From JAYEHL01 sp041653935 (GTDB lineage: Bacteria > Chloroflexota > Dehalococcoidia > E44-bin15), in contig JBAZEO010000002.1 in assembly GCA_041653935.1 (NCBI GenBank), positions 496,001-560,000 of the forward strand: a stretch of DNA of 64,000 bases, written 5' to 3'. The notes beneath the pieces were generated by a model. That model searched no databases and had not been told where the DNA came from. It worked only from the letters and a program-made list of their open reading frames with translations. Shown here piece after piece: positions 29,519 through 38,575 of the stretch (position 1 is its first letter; each line of letters begins with the position of its first letter). Position numbers and translations under genes: made by a program.

Positions 29519-30339
29519 GACCGACGAAAGATAATAAGCAGAGGTCTGGTTCGGGCAGGAGAACACGCACGCTGAGCACCAGCAGCGGCAAGTATATAAG
29601 AGCCAGGACACCTCAGGGAAAAGCCACCGATATCGCCATTGACGCTACCATAAGAGCGGCAGCGGCCAGGACAGGCAGTCTGAACATAAGCAAGGAAGAC
29701 CTGAGAGAAAAGATAAGGGCTAAGAAGGTCTCCTCCGTTATCATGTTCGTAGTGGATGCCTCGGGCTCGATGGCGGCTATCAAGGGCATGACCCTGACCA
29801 AGGTTACAGTCCTGTCACTCCTGGAGGAATCCTACCGGAAAAGGGACAGGGTAGGAATGATCGCTGTTTCAGGGAACAAGGCCCGTGTTATTTTGTCCCC
29901 GACCTCCAGTGTCCAGCTTGCCGTTAAACATCTTAAAGAGATACCGACTGAAGGATTGACGCCCCTTTCCGATGGTCTTTACAAAGGATTCCGCATCTTA
30001 AAAACCGAGATATCGAAGAGAAAAAATGTCATCCCGATATTAGTAGTGGTATCCGACGGACGAGCCAATGTGCCGATGGAAATCAACATACGCAAGGAAA
30101 TAACCGCTATATCCAGGGAGATTAAGAAGCACAACATCCACGTTGTGGTTATAGACACCACGGATAATGGCTCCCCTCAAGAAGGGGTCAGCTACAATAA
30201 GGATATCGCCGAGAAAAGCGGAGGTTCATACTTCACATTGGACGAACTGGACTCAGATAAGATTGTTAACCTGATAAGAACCGCTTCCGTATCGCAAGAG
30301 ACTATAAACCTTAATCTTAAAGGTTCACAACATAACTAA
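29482..30339 (+). CDS. chelatase subunit ChlD, vWA-domain part in the -1 frame
   Basis: This frame is open from 29482, but its first good ATG is at 29743 inside the von Willebrand A domain, so independent translation would lose part of the domain. The translation from the slippage site gives a basic linker (TKDNKQRSGSGRRTRTLS), the RARTPQGKATDIAIDATIRAA segment typical of ChlD, then the MIDAS motif VVDASGSMAA, threonine site EGLTPLSDGL and VVSDGRAN. The polyproline/basic linker plus vWA order is that of ChlD/CobT C-termini. I therefore read it as the second half of the upstream gene. Confidence 0.8.
   Translation, partial: RTGLFQKKKLTLRPTKDNKQRSGSGRRTRTLSTSSGKYIRARTPQGKATDIAIDATIRAAAARTGSLNISKEDLREKIRAKKVSSVIMFVVDASGSMAAIKGMTLTKVTVLSLLEESYRKRDRVGMIAVSGNKARVILSPTSSVQLAVKHLKEIPTEGLTPLSDGLYKGFRILKTEISKRKNVIPILVVVSDGRANVPMEINIRKEITAISREIKKHNIHVVVIDTTDNGSPQEGVSYNKDIAEKSGGSYFTLDELDSDKIVNLIRTASVSQETINLNLKGSQHN
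29498..29508 (+). promoter_or_regulatory. A10-G slippery site for -1 frameshifting in chlD
   Basis: Ten adenines followed by G lie in the 37-base overlap (29482-29518) of the zero frame and the -1 frame. The zero frame stops at TAA 29516-29518, 8 bases after the run; the -1 frame continues without a stop to 30339. Ribosomal or polymerase slippage would produce both the short and the long protein. Confidence 0.7.
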
Positions 30340-30364
30340 GCTAACTGCTTTTTCTGCTACCAAA

Positions 30365-30428
30365 CAAGTAACATATTCAAATACGATTACATTCCCTCCA
30401 CCATACAATTCACAGACAGGGTTTATTC
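30365..30428. repeat. imperfect direct repeat, copy 2 (right of chlD)
   Basis: This segment matches 28188-28272 in the same orientation with a gap of about 20 bases. Both copies lie right after a gene's 3' end, so the 2.2-kb chlD locus is bracketed. Confidence 0.65.
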
Positions 30429-30479
30429 TGCCAGTTCCAATTCTTCACGAAATGGCTGAAATGTATTGACTTTTTCTTT

Positions 30480-30506
30480 CTGGCACATGCTAGAATTTCC
30501 TGCCAG
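30480..30506. promoter_or_regulatory. inverted repeat, possible operator of the oxidoreductase gene
   Basis: CTGGCA (30480-30485) and TGCCAG (30501-30506) are 15 bases apart. They overlap a weak TTGACT...TAGAAT promoter-like pair (19-base spacing) upstream of the gene at 30583. The assignment as an operator is speculative. Confidence 0.3.
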
Positions 30507-30582
30507 TGGTAAAACAGGCACTGAATACAAATATAGAATTGACTGAAAATTACCGAAGGAATAAAGAGGAGGTACATATTTT

Positions 30583-32310
30583 ATGACAGCAGACAATCGT
30601 TTTGATATTGTTATCGTTGGAGGCGGACCTAACGGCACAGCGCTGGCAGCCTATCTGTCAAAGTGCAACCTGAAGGTATGCGTGCTTGAGGAAAGGTACG
30701 AAGCGGGCGGCTCCTGTGAGACTGCAGAGGCTAAAGCAGGCATACGCCTCTATCCCCACGCCATATTAATGTATGCCGCCCCAGCGCCCGGCTTTGATCA
30801 ACTGGAGCTTTGGAAGCACGGGTTCCGCATGACCTGGAACCCGCAGGACGTGATCGGTCATGCTACCAACGGACTATCATGCAGCAACGGCATAGCCGGA
30901 CTCAGCCCCAAGGACATGGCAGGATACATGAAGATCAGCGGACTTGTCGGCAACCCGCCCTTCGCCCGCGAACTGATGCGCGCCACCAACTGGTGCCCTC
31001 CGCATCCCGATTATGTTGAGATCAATGAGAACACAATCCCATACATGCAGGTCTACAAGAAATACGTTCCGGAGGTCTGGTCAAAAGAGATCCTCGACAT
31101 GACCCTCTTCGACTTCATGGATGAGTGGTTCGATACCGAACCGTGGAAGTGCACTGTCGCCTCCGCCGCATGGTGGTCCGGGGCCGCAGCTCACTGGGAA
31201 GGCGTAGCCATCCCCGCCTTTATCAATGTCATGCAGCTCTTCATCGCTGCGTTAAGCGTGCCCCGCGGCGGCATGCACGGCTACTTCCATTCCATCTTCC
31301 GCGCCGCCATAGCTAACGGAACGACATTCAAAGCCGCTTGTCCCGTGGAAGAGATCATCGTCCAGAACGGCAGGGCCGTCGGTGTGCGCTTGCGTGATGA
31401 TGCCGCATCCCGCGAGAAGACGATATGGGCCGATAAAGCGGTCATCTCCGCCTGCGATGTTAAACAGACCTTCAATAAACTCGTAGGACCGAGACACCTT
31501 GACAAAGGCTTCCTGCAAAAGGTCGATAATATCAGCGTTAAGGGCGGCACGCTCTGGGTCTCCCAGTTCCTGCTAAAGAAACCGCTATCATGGAAACCTG
31601 CGTGGCAAAAGATGGGCGGCGGTCATCAAGAGGTCCCTTACGGCAGCGCCTATCCCATGGACTCCCGCGATATATATTATGAGAATGTGCGCGATGTCGA
31701 CGCCTTTAAGGGCAACCCCAGCGTGCCGGCCGAGCGTTACCTGTGGTTCCTCGCGCCAAGCCAGGCATTCGATCCGACCGATAACCAGTGTCCCGGCGTT
31801 TATCCAAAGGGAGGCATTCTCTCTGCTACCTTCGAGGCGGGAGCGACGCCACCGGAATATCATGCCGAGGCGCCAGATGCCGCTGATAAGGTGAAAGCGG
31901 AGATGGAGAAATACTTCCGCAAGGCCTTCAGCGGACCGCTGGATGGATTGGAAGACGATAACGTGATTATGCACTGGTCCACCGCTCCGTTCGAGATGAT
32001 CCACCGCAACCGCAGCCTGATCGGAGGCACATGGTGCGGACACCGCCATTGCGACGATCAGTTGTTCAGCAAACCGGCGTTCCGAGAGATCGCCCGTTAC
32101 CGCACCCCGATCGACGGCCTGTATCTCTGCCACCAGACTTCAGGCCACCCCGGAGGCCTGTGCCTCATGGCCATTCCGTACAACCTGATGCACATACTCA
32201 TCGAAGATGGCATCGCTGAGCCGGGCAAGTGGTGGTACCCTTCACCCTATTACATTCCTGAGAGGGGTAAGATATCAGCCGTCCCCGGCCAGGGCAGAAT
32301 GCCGAAATAA
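30583..32310 (+). CDS. FAD-dependent oxidoreductase, phytoene desaturase/carotenoid isomerase-like
   Basis: This 575-residue flavoprotein has an N-terminal dinucleotide fold DIVIVGGGPNGTALAAYL (residues 9-26) with VLEERYEAGGSCET. The C-terminal FAD motif (IDGLYLCHQTSGHPGG near 536) is in the CrtI/CrtP/RetSat superfamily position. The start has AGGAGG about 9 bases upstream. Substrate unknown; no carotenoid genes lie nearby. The protein is rich in Trp and Pro and has no signal peptide. It is transcribed alone, with its own terminator at 32339. Confidence 0.85.
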   Translation: MTADNRFDIVIVGGGPNGTALAAYLSKCNLKVCVLEERYEAGGSCETAEAKAGIRLYPHAILMYAAPAPGFDQLELWKHGFRMTWNPQDVIGHATNGLSCSNGIAGLSPKDMAGYMKISGLVGNPPFARELMRATNWCPPHPDYVEINENTIPYMQVYKKYVPEVWSKEILDMTLFDFMDEWFDTEPWKCTVASAAWWSGAAAHWEGVAIPAFINVMQLFIAALSVPRGGMHGYFHSIFRAAIANGTTFKAACPVEEIIVQNGRAVGVRLRDDAASREKTIWADKAVISACDVKQTFNKLVGPRHLDKGFLQKVDNISVKGGTLWVSQFLLKKPLSWKPAWQKMGGGHQEVPYGSAYPMDSRDIYYENVRDVDAFKGNPSVPAERYLWFLAPSQAFDPTDNQCPGVYPKGGILSATFEAGATPPEYHAEAPDAADKVKAEMEKYFRKAFSGPLDGLEDDNVIMHWSTAPFEMIHRNRSLIGGTWCGHRHCDDQLFSKPAFREIARYRTPIDGLYLCHQTSGHPGGLCLMAIPYNLMHILIEDGIAEPGKWWYPSPYYIPERGKISAVPGQGRMPK

Positions 32311-32338
32311 CCAGAGCTGAATCTTTAAAGAAGAATAA

Positions 32339-32370
32339 TAACCGCCTTCGTTACGAAGGCGGTTATTTTA
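32339..32370 (+). terminator. rho-independent terminator after the oxidoreductase gene
   Basis: AACCGCCTTCG-TTA-CGAAGGCGGTT is a perfect 11-bp stem followed by ATTTTAT. It separates the oxidoreductase gene from the rpsO promoter. Confidence 0.88.
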
Positions 32371-32443
32371 TATACCATTCGAAGGTATTTCCCTCTTTTT
32401 GCCACCAAATACTGCGACAAAAATGAAATCTGTCGAAAAATTA

Positions 32444-32472
32444 TTTACATTACAACCAGACTATGATATACT
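32444..32472 (+). promoter_or_regulatory. promoter for rpsO-pnp
   Basis: TTTACA (32444-32449), 17 bases, TATACT (32467-32472). The expected start near 32479 leaves only about 5 bases before the rpsO ATG at 32485, and no Shine-Dalgarno is visible, so the mRNA may be leaderless. Confidence 0.65.
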
Positions 32473-32484
32473 TCCTATTCTGTA

Positions 32485-32748
32485 ATGAATAAAGAAAGAA
32501 AACAGGCCATATTAGAGGGGTTTCGCCTTCACGAAAAGGACAGTGGCTCCCCAGAGGTTCAGGTCGCTCTGCTAACAGAGCGGATTAATAACCTGACCGA
32601 GCACATGCGGGTTAATCGCCATGATTACTACTCGCTACGCGGACTTCTCATGCTGGTGGGGCAACGGCAACGATTGCTAAAGTACATAAGCCGGGAAGAT
32701 CCGGAACGATACCGTTCGCTCATCGCCAGACTTGGTCTCCGTAAGTAA
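32485..32748 (+). CDS. rpsO: 30S ribosomal protein S15
   Basis: This 87-residue S15 binds the central domain of 16S rRNA. Family motifs are DSGSPEVQVALLTERINNLTEH, the HHDYYSLRGLL-like loop and QRQRLLKYI, with C-terminal RLGLRK. Length and start are standard. It lies 14 bases upstream of pnp in the usual rpsO-pnp operon. Confidence 0.97.
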   Translation: MNKERKQAILEGFRLHEKDSGSPEVQVALLTERINNLTEHMRVNRHDYYSLRGLLMLVGQRQRLLKYISREDPERYRSLIARLGLRK

Positions 32749-32762
32749 GGAAGGAGTCCGCG

Positions 32763-34970
32763 ATGCCACACAGGTACGAATGTCTGCTGGGCAGTCAACC
32801 TCTTATTATTGAAACTGGTGCAGTTGCCAATCAGGCGGATGGTGCTGTCACCGTTCGCTATGGCGATACGCTGATACTAGCCACAGTCTGCGTATCCAAG
32901 GAAGAGAGGGAAGACGCGGACATGGTGCCCCTGACCGTCGACTACGAGGAGAAGCACTACGCCGCAGGCAAGATCCCCGGCAGTTTCATACGCAGGGAGA
33001 GCCGCCCCAGCCAAGACGCGATACTAGCCGACCGTATCATCGACCGCTCGTTGCGCCCGCTTATCGCAAAAGGCTTCAAGAACGACACGCAAATTGTTAT
33101 AACCGTGCTGTCCACAGATCAGGAGAACGATCCTGATATATTAGCCATTATCGGCGCTTCAGCCGCATTATCGATATCAAAAGTGCCCTTCGATGGCCCG
33201 ATATCCGCAATACGGGTAGGACTCATTGATGGAAAACTTGTTTTAAATCCCACTTTCACCAATTTAGCTGAAAGCAAGTTGGACCTCATAGTATCCAGCA
33301 GCAAAGATGCTCCAGTTATGGTTGAGGCTGAGGCCAGTGAAGTAGCGGATCAGGTCATCCTCGACGCCATAAAGCTCGCACAGGAGGCTAACCAGGAAGC
33401 CATCAGACTGCAAGAGAGGCTGCGCGCGGAGCATGGCAAGACCAAATTGGAATTTAACCCGGTGTTAATCAAGCCGGAGGCCTTAGAAGCAGCCACCGCA
33501 ATCATCGGCAACAGACTTGGCGAAATAGTATACAAAACTAAAATTGATAGACAGGCTGACCTCGACGCCATGGAGAAGGAGCTGAGCCAGCAACTGGGAG
33601 AGAAGTTCACCGCCCACGAAATAAGCGCGGCATTAGAAGGCTTGGTAAAGAAAGCGGTCAGGTCACAAATACTAGAGAAGGGGGTACGCTCCGCCGGACG
33701 CAAGCCGACCGAGATTCGTCCTATAACCTGCGAAGTAGGAGTGCTCCCCCGCACGCACGGATCAGGCTTGTTCACCCGTGGAAGCACCCAAGTGCTAAGC
33801 AATACCACACTGGGCTCCTCGTCAGAGGAACAAATGATCGATACCATCAGCCAGCAGGACAAGAAGCGCTTCCTGCATCACTATAACTTCCCGCCCTTCT
33901 GCGTCGGCGAGATAGGCCGCATGACCGGCCCCAAGCGCCGCGAGATCGGCCACGGCGCGTTAGTGGAACGGGCGCTGACACCGATAATACCGACACAAGA
34001 GGAGTTCCCGTATACGATACGTGTGGTCTCCGAGGTGCTATCCTCAAACGGCTCCAGCTCCATGGGAAGCGTCTGTGCCAGCAGCCTTTCGCTGATGGAT
34101 GCCGGAGTCCCTATAAAGAAAGCTATCGCAGGCGTAGCCATGGGCCTCATTGCTGAAGGCGATAAATACATCGTCCTCACCGATATAGAGGGCCTGGAAG
34201 ATGCCTATGGAAATATGGATTTCAAAGTGGCCGGCACAGTTGACGGCATAACAGCCCTCCAGATGGACATTAAGCTCAAAGGGATTCCCTCTGAGGTTAT
34301 CGAGAGGGGTTTGAAGCAGGCATACGAGGGTCGACTGTTTATTTTAGACAAGATGAACCAGGCTATCAGCACCGCTCGGACAGAGCTCAGTAAATACGCC
34401 CCCAGGATATACCGCCTGAAGATCAATCCGGAAAAAATCGGCACCGTCATCGGCCCGGGCGGCAAGATGATAAGATCGATCGTCGAACAGACCAAGTCCA
34501 AAGTAGACATTGAAGACGATGGCACGGTTTTAATCGCATCGGCCGACGAGGAAAGCGCCAGAAAAGCGATAAAGATAATAGAGGACCTGACTAAAGAGGT
34601 AGAGGTGGGAGCAGTGTACACCGGCAAGGTAACACGGCTCATGGATTTCGGCGCCTTCGTAGAGGTCCTCCCCGGCAAAGAGGGGCTGGTTCACATCAGC
34701 GAGTTGGCTGATTACCGCGTAGCCAGTGTAGAGGACGCAGTCAAGGTCGGCGACGAGGTCATGGTGAAAGTCATCGAAATCGACCGCATGGGACGCGTCA
34801 ACCTGTCACGCCGCGCTGTTTTTCATGATGTAGCAGCTGGCGAAGACGGGCAGAAGACAGCTCCACCGCAAAGCCAGCACGAGAGGCCGCAGCGCCCCGG
34901 CGGATTCCGCGGAGGAGACCGACCGCGCAGGGATCAACCCAGGCGCTCTAATGACAAGCCCAACCGATAA
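32763..34970 (+). CDS. pnp: polyribonucleotide nucleotidyltransferase (PNPase)
   Basis: PNPase is the 3'-5' phosphorolytic exoribonuclease of the RNA degradosome. The 735 residues contain two RNase PH domains: the first with FIRRESRPSQDAILADRIIDRSLRP (split here by position), and the active second with FTRGSTQVLSNTTLGSS. An all-helical linker lies between them. A KH domain (INPEKIGTVIGPGGKMIRSI, near 560) and an S1 domain (GKVTRLMDFGAFVEVLPGKEGL, near 625) follow. The C-terminal tail is Arg/Pro/Gln-rich and disordered. Confidence 0.97.
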   Translation: MPHRYECLLGSQPLIIETGAVANQADGAVTVRYGDTLILATVCVSKEEREDADMVPLTVDYEEKHYAAGKIPGSFIRRESRPSQDAILADRIIDRSLRPLIAKGFKNDTQIVITVLSTDQENDPDILAIIGASAALSISKVPFDGPISAIRVGLIDGKLVLNPTFTNLAESKLDLIVSSSKDAPVMVEAEASEVADQVILDAIKLAQEANQEAIRLQERLRAEHGKTKLEFNPVLIKPEALEAATAIIGNRLGEIVYKTKIDRQADLDAMEKELSQQLGEKFTAHEISAALEGLVKKAVRSQILEKGVRSAGRKPTEIRPITCEVGVLPRTHGSGLFTRGSTQVLSNTTLGSSSEEQMIDTISQQDKKRFLHHYNFPPFCVGEIGRMTGPKRREIGHGALVERALTPIIPTQEEFPYTIRVVSEVLSSNGSSSMGSVCASSLSLMDAGVPIKKAIAGVAMGLIAEGDKYIVLTDIEGLEDAYGNMDFKVAGTVDGITALQMDIKLKGIPSEVIERGLKQAYEGRLFILDKMNQAISTARTELSKYAPRIYRLKINPEKIGTVIGPGGKMIRSIVEQTKSKVDIEDDGTVLIASADEESARKAIKIIEDLTKEVEVGAVYTGKVTRLMDFGAFVEVLPGKEGLVHISELADYRVASVEDAVKVGDEVMVKVIEIDRMGRVNLSRRAVFHDVAAGEDGQKTAPPQSQHERPQRPGGFRGGDRPRRDQPRRSNDKPNR

Positions 34971-34998
34971 ACCTTTGTAAGAAGGGGTCATCGAAGCC

Positions 34999-35790
34999 AT
35001 GATTAAAGTAGTTATTCACGGCGTTCTAGGTAGAGTGGGGCAGGAAGTGCTTCGCGCTGTATGCACAAACGCGGAGATGCAAGCGGTCGGCGCAGTTGAT
35101 ATCAAAACCAAAAACAAGAAGCTTACGCTTCCCGGAAGTCCTGCAGAAATTCCGCTGTCCGACGATATCGATTCGATCCTTTCGTCTACAAAACCGGATG
35201 TCATGGTGGATTTCACCATTTACCAGGCCGCCATGCCGGCGATCCGTATCGCCGCTAAACGAAAAGTTAATCTGGTCATCGGCACGACCGGCTTCTCACA
35301 ACAGGATATCGATGAGATCGAAGAGCTGTGCCGCAGCAACAAGATTGGCGCTGTTCTCGCCTCCAACTTTACCCTGGGAGCGGTCCTGATGATACACATG
35401 GCAAAGATAGCGGCCAAATATTTCGACTACGCCGAGATTATCGAGAAGCACCATGAGAAGAAGGCCGACGCTCCGTCCGGCACGGCGCTGTCCACCGCAA
35501 AAGCCATGGTGCAGGCGCGCGGCCACGCCTTCCAGATACCGCCGCTTGAGAAGGAAAATATCCCCGGCACGCGCGGAGGGCAGATCGACGGTATAAGTAT
35601 TCACAGTGTGCGCCTGCCGGGATATATGGCCAACCAGGATGTTATTTTCGGCGCACTAGGACAGACGCTCAAGATCAGCCACGAGACGATAAGCCGCGAG
35701 GCATTCATGCCCGGCGTCGTCATGGCCATCAAGCACGTCAACGAGAACAAAGGCCTCATTGTTGGCCTCGAGAACCTACTAGGCCTGTGA
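34999..35790 (+). CDS. dapB: 4-hydroxy-tetrahydrodipicolinate reductase
   Basis: DapB acts in lysine and diaminopimelate synthesis. NAD(P) motif VLGRVGQEV lies near residue 8, with VDFTIYQAA, the catalytic EKHHEKKADAPSGTAL (near 155) and the GEHHG-equivalent region. The 263-residue length is usual. It follows pnp by 28 bases and precedes dapA by 78 bases. Confidence 0.95.
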   Translation: MIKVVIHGVLGRVGQEVLRAVCTNAEMQAVGAVDIKTKNKKLTLPGSPAEIPLSDDIDSILSSTKPDVMVDFTIYQAAMPAIRIAAKRKVNLVIGTTGFSQQDIDEIEELCRSNKIGAVLASNFTLGAVLMIHMAKIAAKYFDYAEIIEKHHEKKADAPSGTALSTAKAMVQARGHAFQIPPLEKENIPGTRGGQIDGISIHSVRLPGYMANQDVIFGALGQTLKISHETISREAFMPGVVMAIKHVNENKGLIVGLENLLGL

Positions 35791-35868
35791 GGAATAAAAG
35801 GCGTCTCCGTAGAAGCGAGGTTTTCTCGCCCTTACACAAATTCGATCTTCAAATAGAGAGGTTTATAA

Positions 35869-36759
35869 ATGACTAAGATAGGCAGACTGATAACAGCGAT
35901 GGTTACTCCCTTCAACTCAAAGGGAGAGGTGGACTACAAACAGGCGCAGAAGCTGGCCAAGGCGCTTATCGATTCCGGCAGCGACGGACTGGTAGTCACC
36001 GGCACCACCGGCGAGCGCCCTACCTTGACCGACGAGGAGCAACTCAATCTTTTCACAGCTGTAAGAGAGGCCATCGGCAAGAAAGGAACGATAATCGCCG
36101 GCACCGGCGGCAACTGCACACGCGAGAGCATCGCCATGACAAAAGAGGCAGAGAAGCGTGGGATAGACGCCGCGCTGCTCATCGTCCCTTACTACAACAA
36201 GCCGACTCAGGAAGGCATGTATCAGCATTTCAAGGCCATCGCCGGGAGCACCAGCCTGCCATGCATCCTCTACAACGTACCCGGCCGAACGGTGACCAAC
36301 CTCGCGCCGGAGACCGCCGTCCGCCTGAGCAAGATCGACAACATCATAGGCATCAAAGAGGCCAGTGGCAATCTGGAGCAGTCAGCAAAGATTCTCCAAG
36401 GCGCAGGTCAGGGCTTCCTGGTGTGGAGCGGAAACGATGGCGATACCTTCGCCATCATGGCCATGGGCGGCTACGGTGTCATCAGTGTCGCCTCCCACCT
36501 AGTGGGGAAACAAATACAGGAAATGATACAGCAGACAGTCAAGGGTAAAATGAAAGAGGCCGCCGCAACTCAGATGCGACTGCTACCCCTGATCAATGCA
36601 CTGTTCGTAGTATCGAACCCCATACCGATTAAATATGCTTTGAACCATATAGGCTTCAAGGTCGGCAAGCCGCGACTGCCGCTCACTGAGCCCGATGAGA
36701 AATCAGCAAAGATTATCGAGGAAGCTCTGAAAAAATATACCATTGACCTGAAGTTTTAG
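35869..36759 (+). CDS. dapA: 4-hydroxy-tetrahydrodipicolinate synthase
   Basis: DapA condenses pyruvate with aspartate semialdehyde. The GTTGE motif (VTGTTGERPTL near 44), YNVPGRT (near 138) and the Schiff-base lysine in IIGIKEASG (near 162) are present. It has 296 residues and a TIM-barrel length. With dapB it forms the lysine/diaminopimelate pair, which may reflect lysine synthesis only, because many Dehalococcoidia lack a peptidoglycan wall. Confidence 0.95.
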   Translation: MTKIGRLITAMVTPFNSKGEVDYKQAQKLAKALIDSGSDGLVVTGTTGERPTLTDEEQLNLFTAVREAIGKKGTIIAGTGGNCTRESIAMTKEAEKRGIDAALLIVPYYNKPTQEGMYQHFKAIAGSTSLPCILYNVPGRTVTNLAPETAVRLSKIDNIIGIKEASGNLEQSAKILQGAGQGFLVWSGNDGDTFAIMAMGGYGVISVASHLVGKQIQEMIQQTVKGKMKEAAATQMRLLPLINALFVVSNPIPIKYALNHIGFKVGKPRLPLTEPDEKSAKIIEEALKKYTIDLKF

Positions 36760-36804
36760 AGGAAGTAATTTCTCGATACGATGCAAAACCGGTAAATATT
36801 TTAC

Positions 36805-37134
36805 TTACCAGAACTCTATGCTGCCGGCGCACTCTTTGTCTCTGAGAAATGTTGCGATCTCTTGCCTGACCTGCTGATCCTCGATCGGCTCCACCTCGGA
36901 CACAGGCATGCCGTCATCGCTCTTTTTTGACTCCCAGTTTAGTAAGTAGCCCGGGACAATGGCATAGGTGCAACCGCCACGCACGCAACAGCTGTTATCG
37001 ATCATAAAGGCACCGGTAATATAGAGAACCTCTTTGCCTCTGTACTTCCATCTTGTCTCATGCAGCGGCACATAATAGCCAGAGATAGAATGTACTTCAG
37101 TGCCTAAATCCTGATGAACGTATTCCCTCGCCAT
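36805..37134 (-). CDS. hypothetical protein with CC..GGC motif
   Basis: This 109-residue soluble protein is of unknown family. A conserved-looking core reads YITGAFMIDNSCCVRGGCTYAIVPGY; the three cysteines could bind metal or form disulfides. It lies 53 bases downstream of purA on the same strand and may be co-transcribed. No signal peptide or membrane segment. Confidence 0.75.
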   Translation of the reverse strand: MAREYVHQDLGTEVHSISGYYVPLHETRWKYRGKEVLYITGAFMIDNSCCVRGGCTYAIVPGYLLNWESKKSDDGMPVSEVEPIEDQQVRQEIATFLRDKECAGSIEFW

Positions 37135-37187
37135 CTCAGTTACCTTACGGCAGCACCTGCCCTATTATCGATACAAGAACGACTCAG

Positions 37188-38471
37188 CTAAAACGGCTCT
37201 TTGACAATAATTGTCTGTTCCCGTCGCTCCCCGACAGATACAATGCTCGCGGGGCAATTCAGTAATTCCTCTATTCTCTTAACATAGTTGCGAGCATTTG
37301 CTGGCAGATCTTGCATCCGTCTAGCGCTAGTGATATCTACTCCCCAGCCGGGGAGCTCCTCGTATACCGGCTCACACTTCGCCAGTCTTGCCACACTTGA
37401 AGGAGGACTCGTAATGGTTTTCCCATTAAGCTTATAAGAGGTGCATATCTTAATTGACGGTAGGATGCTCAAAATATCAAGCCGGGTAAGAGCTATCGAC
37501 GTGAAGCCATTGATACGCACGCTGAACCTTCCTACTACTGCATCGAACCAGCCGCAGCGACGCGGTCGGCCTGTTGTTGCGCCCCACTCTTTGGCATGCT
37601 GTCTTATCTGCTCTCCTACTTCATCAAGTAGTTCCGTAGGCATAGGCCCGCCGCCGACCCTGGTACAGTAAGCCTTGAAAACACCGATAACACCATCTAG
37701 CTTAAGTGGACTCAATCCCAATCCGGCGCAGGCTCCGCCGGCGATTGTTGAGCTTGATGTGACAAACGGATAAGTGCCAAAATCTATGTCCAATAGAGAC
37801 CCCTGTGCTCCCTCCAGCACAACGTTTTTCTTTTGCTCGATAGCTTCTGATATCATCAGATCCGTTTCATTAAGGAAAGGAGCTAGCTTATCTCCATAAT
37901 TGCAGTATCTCTTATAAACTTCATCCAAATCCAGAGGCTTAGCGTTATAAAGCTTGGTTAGGAGGCGGTTTTTCTCCTTCAGAACAACCGATAGCCGCTC
38001 CTTGAAATTCTTTTTATCCAACAAATCTCCAGCGCGTATGCCACTACGCCCCACCTTGTCCACATAAGCCGGCCCAATACCCTTCTTTGTCGTCCCTATA
38101 GCATCTTTCCCCCGCGCTTCCTCCTCTAATCCATCAAGCAGGATGTGATAAGGCATGATAAGGTGAGCCCGATCGCTTATAAACAGGTGGTCGACCGGCA
38201 CTCCTTTACTCTGTAACTCATCGATCTCCTGTAGAATCACATCACAGTCTAATACCACACCATTGGAAACAATACATATAACATCACTGTGGAAAATACC
38301 CGCAGGAATGAGATGCATTTTAAATGTCCCCATGGCATTGATAACGGTATGCCCGGCATTGCTGCCGCCGGAATACCGCACCACCATGTTCGCTCTTTCG
38401 GCGATTACATCTACAATCTTACCCTTCCCCTCATCACCCCATTGTGCTCCAATAACAGCTACAGCTGGCAC
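37188..38471 (-). CDS. purA: adenylosuccinate synthetase
   Basis: PurA makes adenylosuccinate from IMP, aspartate and GTP. The N-terminal GAQWGDEGKGKIVD motif starts at residue 8, GTTKKGIGPAY lies near 128, and GRPRRCGWFDAV (near 298) is the guanine/IMP-binding segment. 427 residues, typical. Start is GTG at 38471 with GGAGGAGG about 6-10 bases upstream. Its promoter diverges from that of the tRNA genes. Confidence 0.96.
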   Translation of the reverse strand: MPAVAVIGAQWGDEGKGKIVDVIAERANMVVRYSGGSNAGHTVINAMGTFKMHLIPAGIFHSDVICIVSNGVVLDCDVILQEIDELQSKGVPVDHLFISDRAHLIMPYHILLDGLEEEARGKDAIGTTKKGIGPAYVDKVGRSGIRAGDLLDKKNFKERLSVVLKEKNRLLTKLYNAKPLDLDEVYKRYCNYGDKLAPFLNETDLMISEAIEQKKNVVLEGAQGSLLDIDFGTYPFVTSSSTIAGGACAGLGLSPLKLDGVIGVFKAYCTRVGGGPMPTELLDEVGEQIRQHAKEWGATTGRPRRCGWFDAVVGRFSVRINGFTSIALTRLDILSILPSIKICTSYKLNGKTITSPPSSVARLAKCEPVYEELPGWGVDITSARRMQDLPANARNYVKRIEELLNCPASIVSVGERREQTIIVKEPF

Positions 38472-38520
38472 CGGCTTCCTCCTCCTGACCCTTACATTGA
38501 GCCTTTTTTTGCCCCACAGC

Positions 38521-38549
38521 AGTATACCAGATGATTAACTTTTTGATAA
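38521..38549 (-). promoter_or_regulatory. promoter for purA
   Basis: On the minus strand TTATCA (38549-38544) and TATACT (38526-38521) are separated by 17 bases. The predicted leader is about 43 bases, with no riboswitch-like structure visible. Confidence 0.6.
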
Positions 38550-38575
38550 GGGGTATCCCTCGTATGGAGACATTG

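Noticed and set aside
29743..30339. Independent vWA-domain gene starting at ATG 29743
   Set aside because: The ATG lies inside the vWA fold just before the MIDAS motif, and the frame is open and ChlD-like for 260 bases further upstream to the A10 run, so it is the -1 frame continuation of the chelatase gene.
30470..30510. Sigma-54 promoter (TGGCAC at 30481)
   Set aside because: The -12 element TTGC is not present at the required distance.
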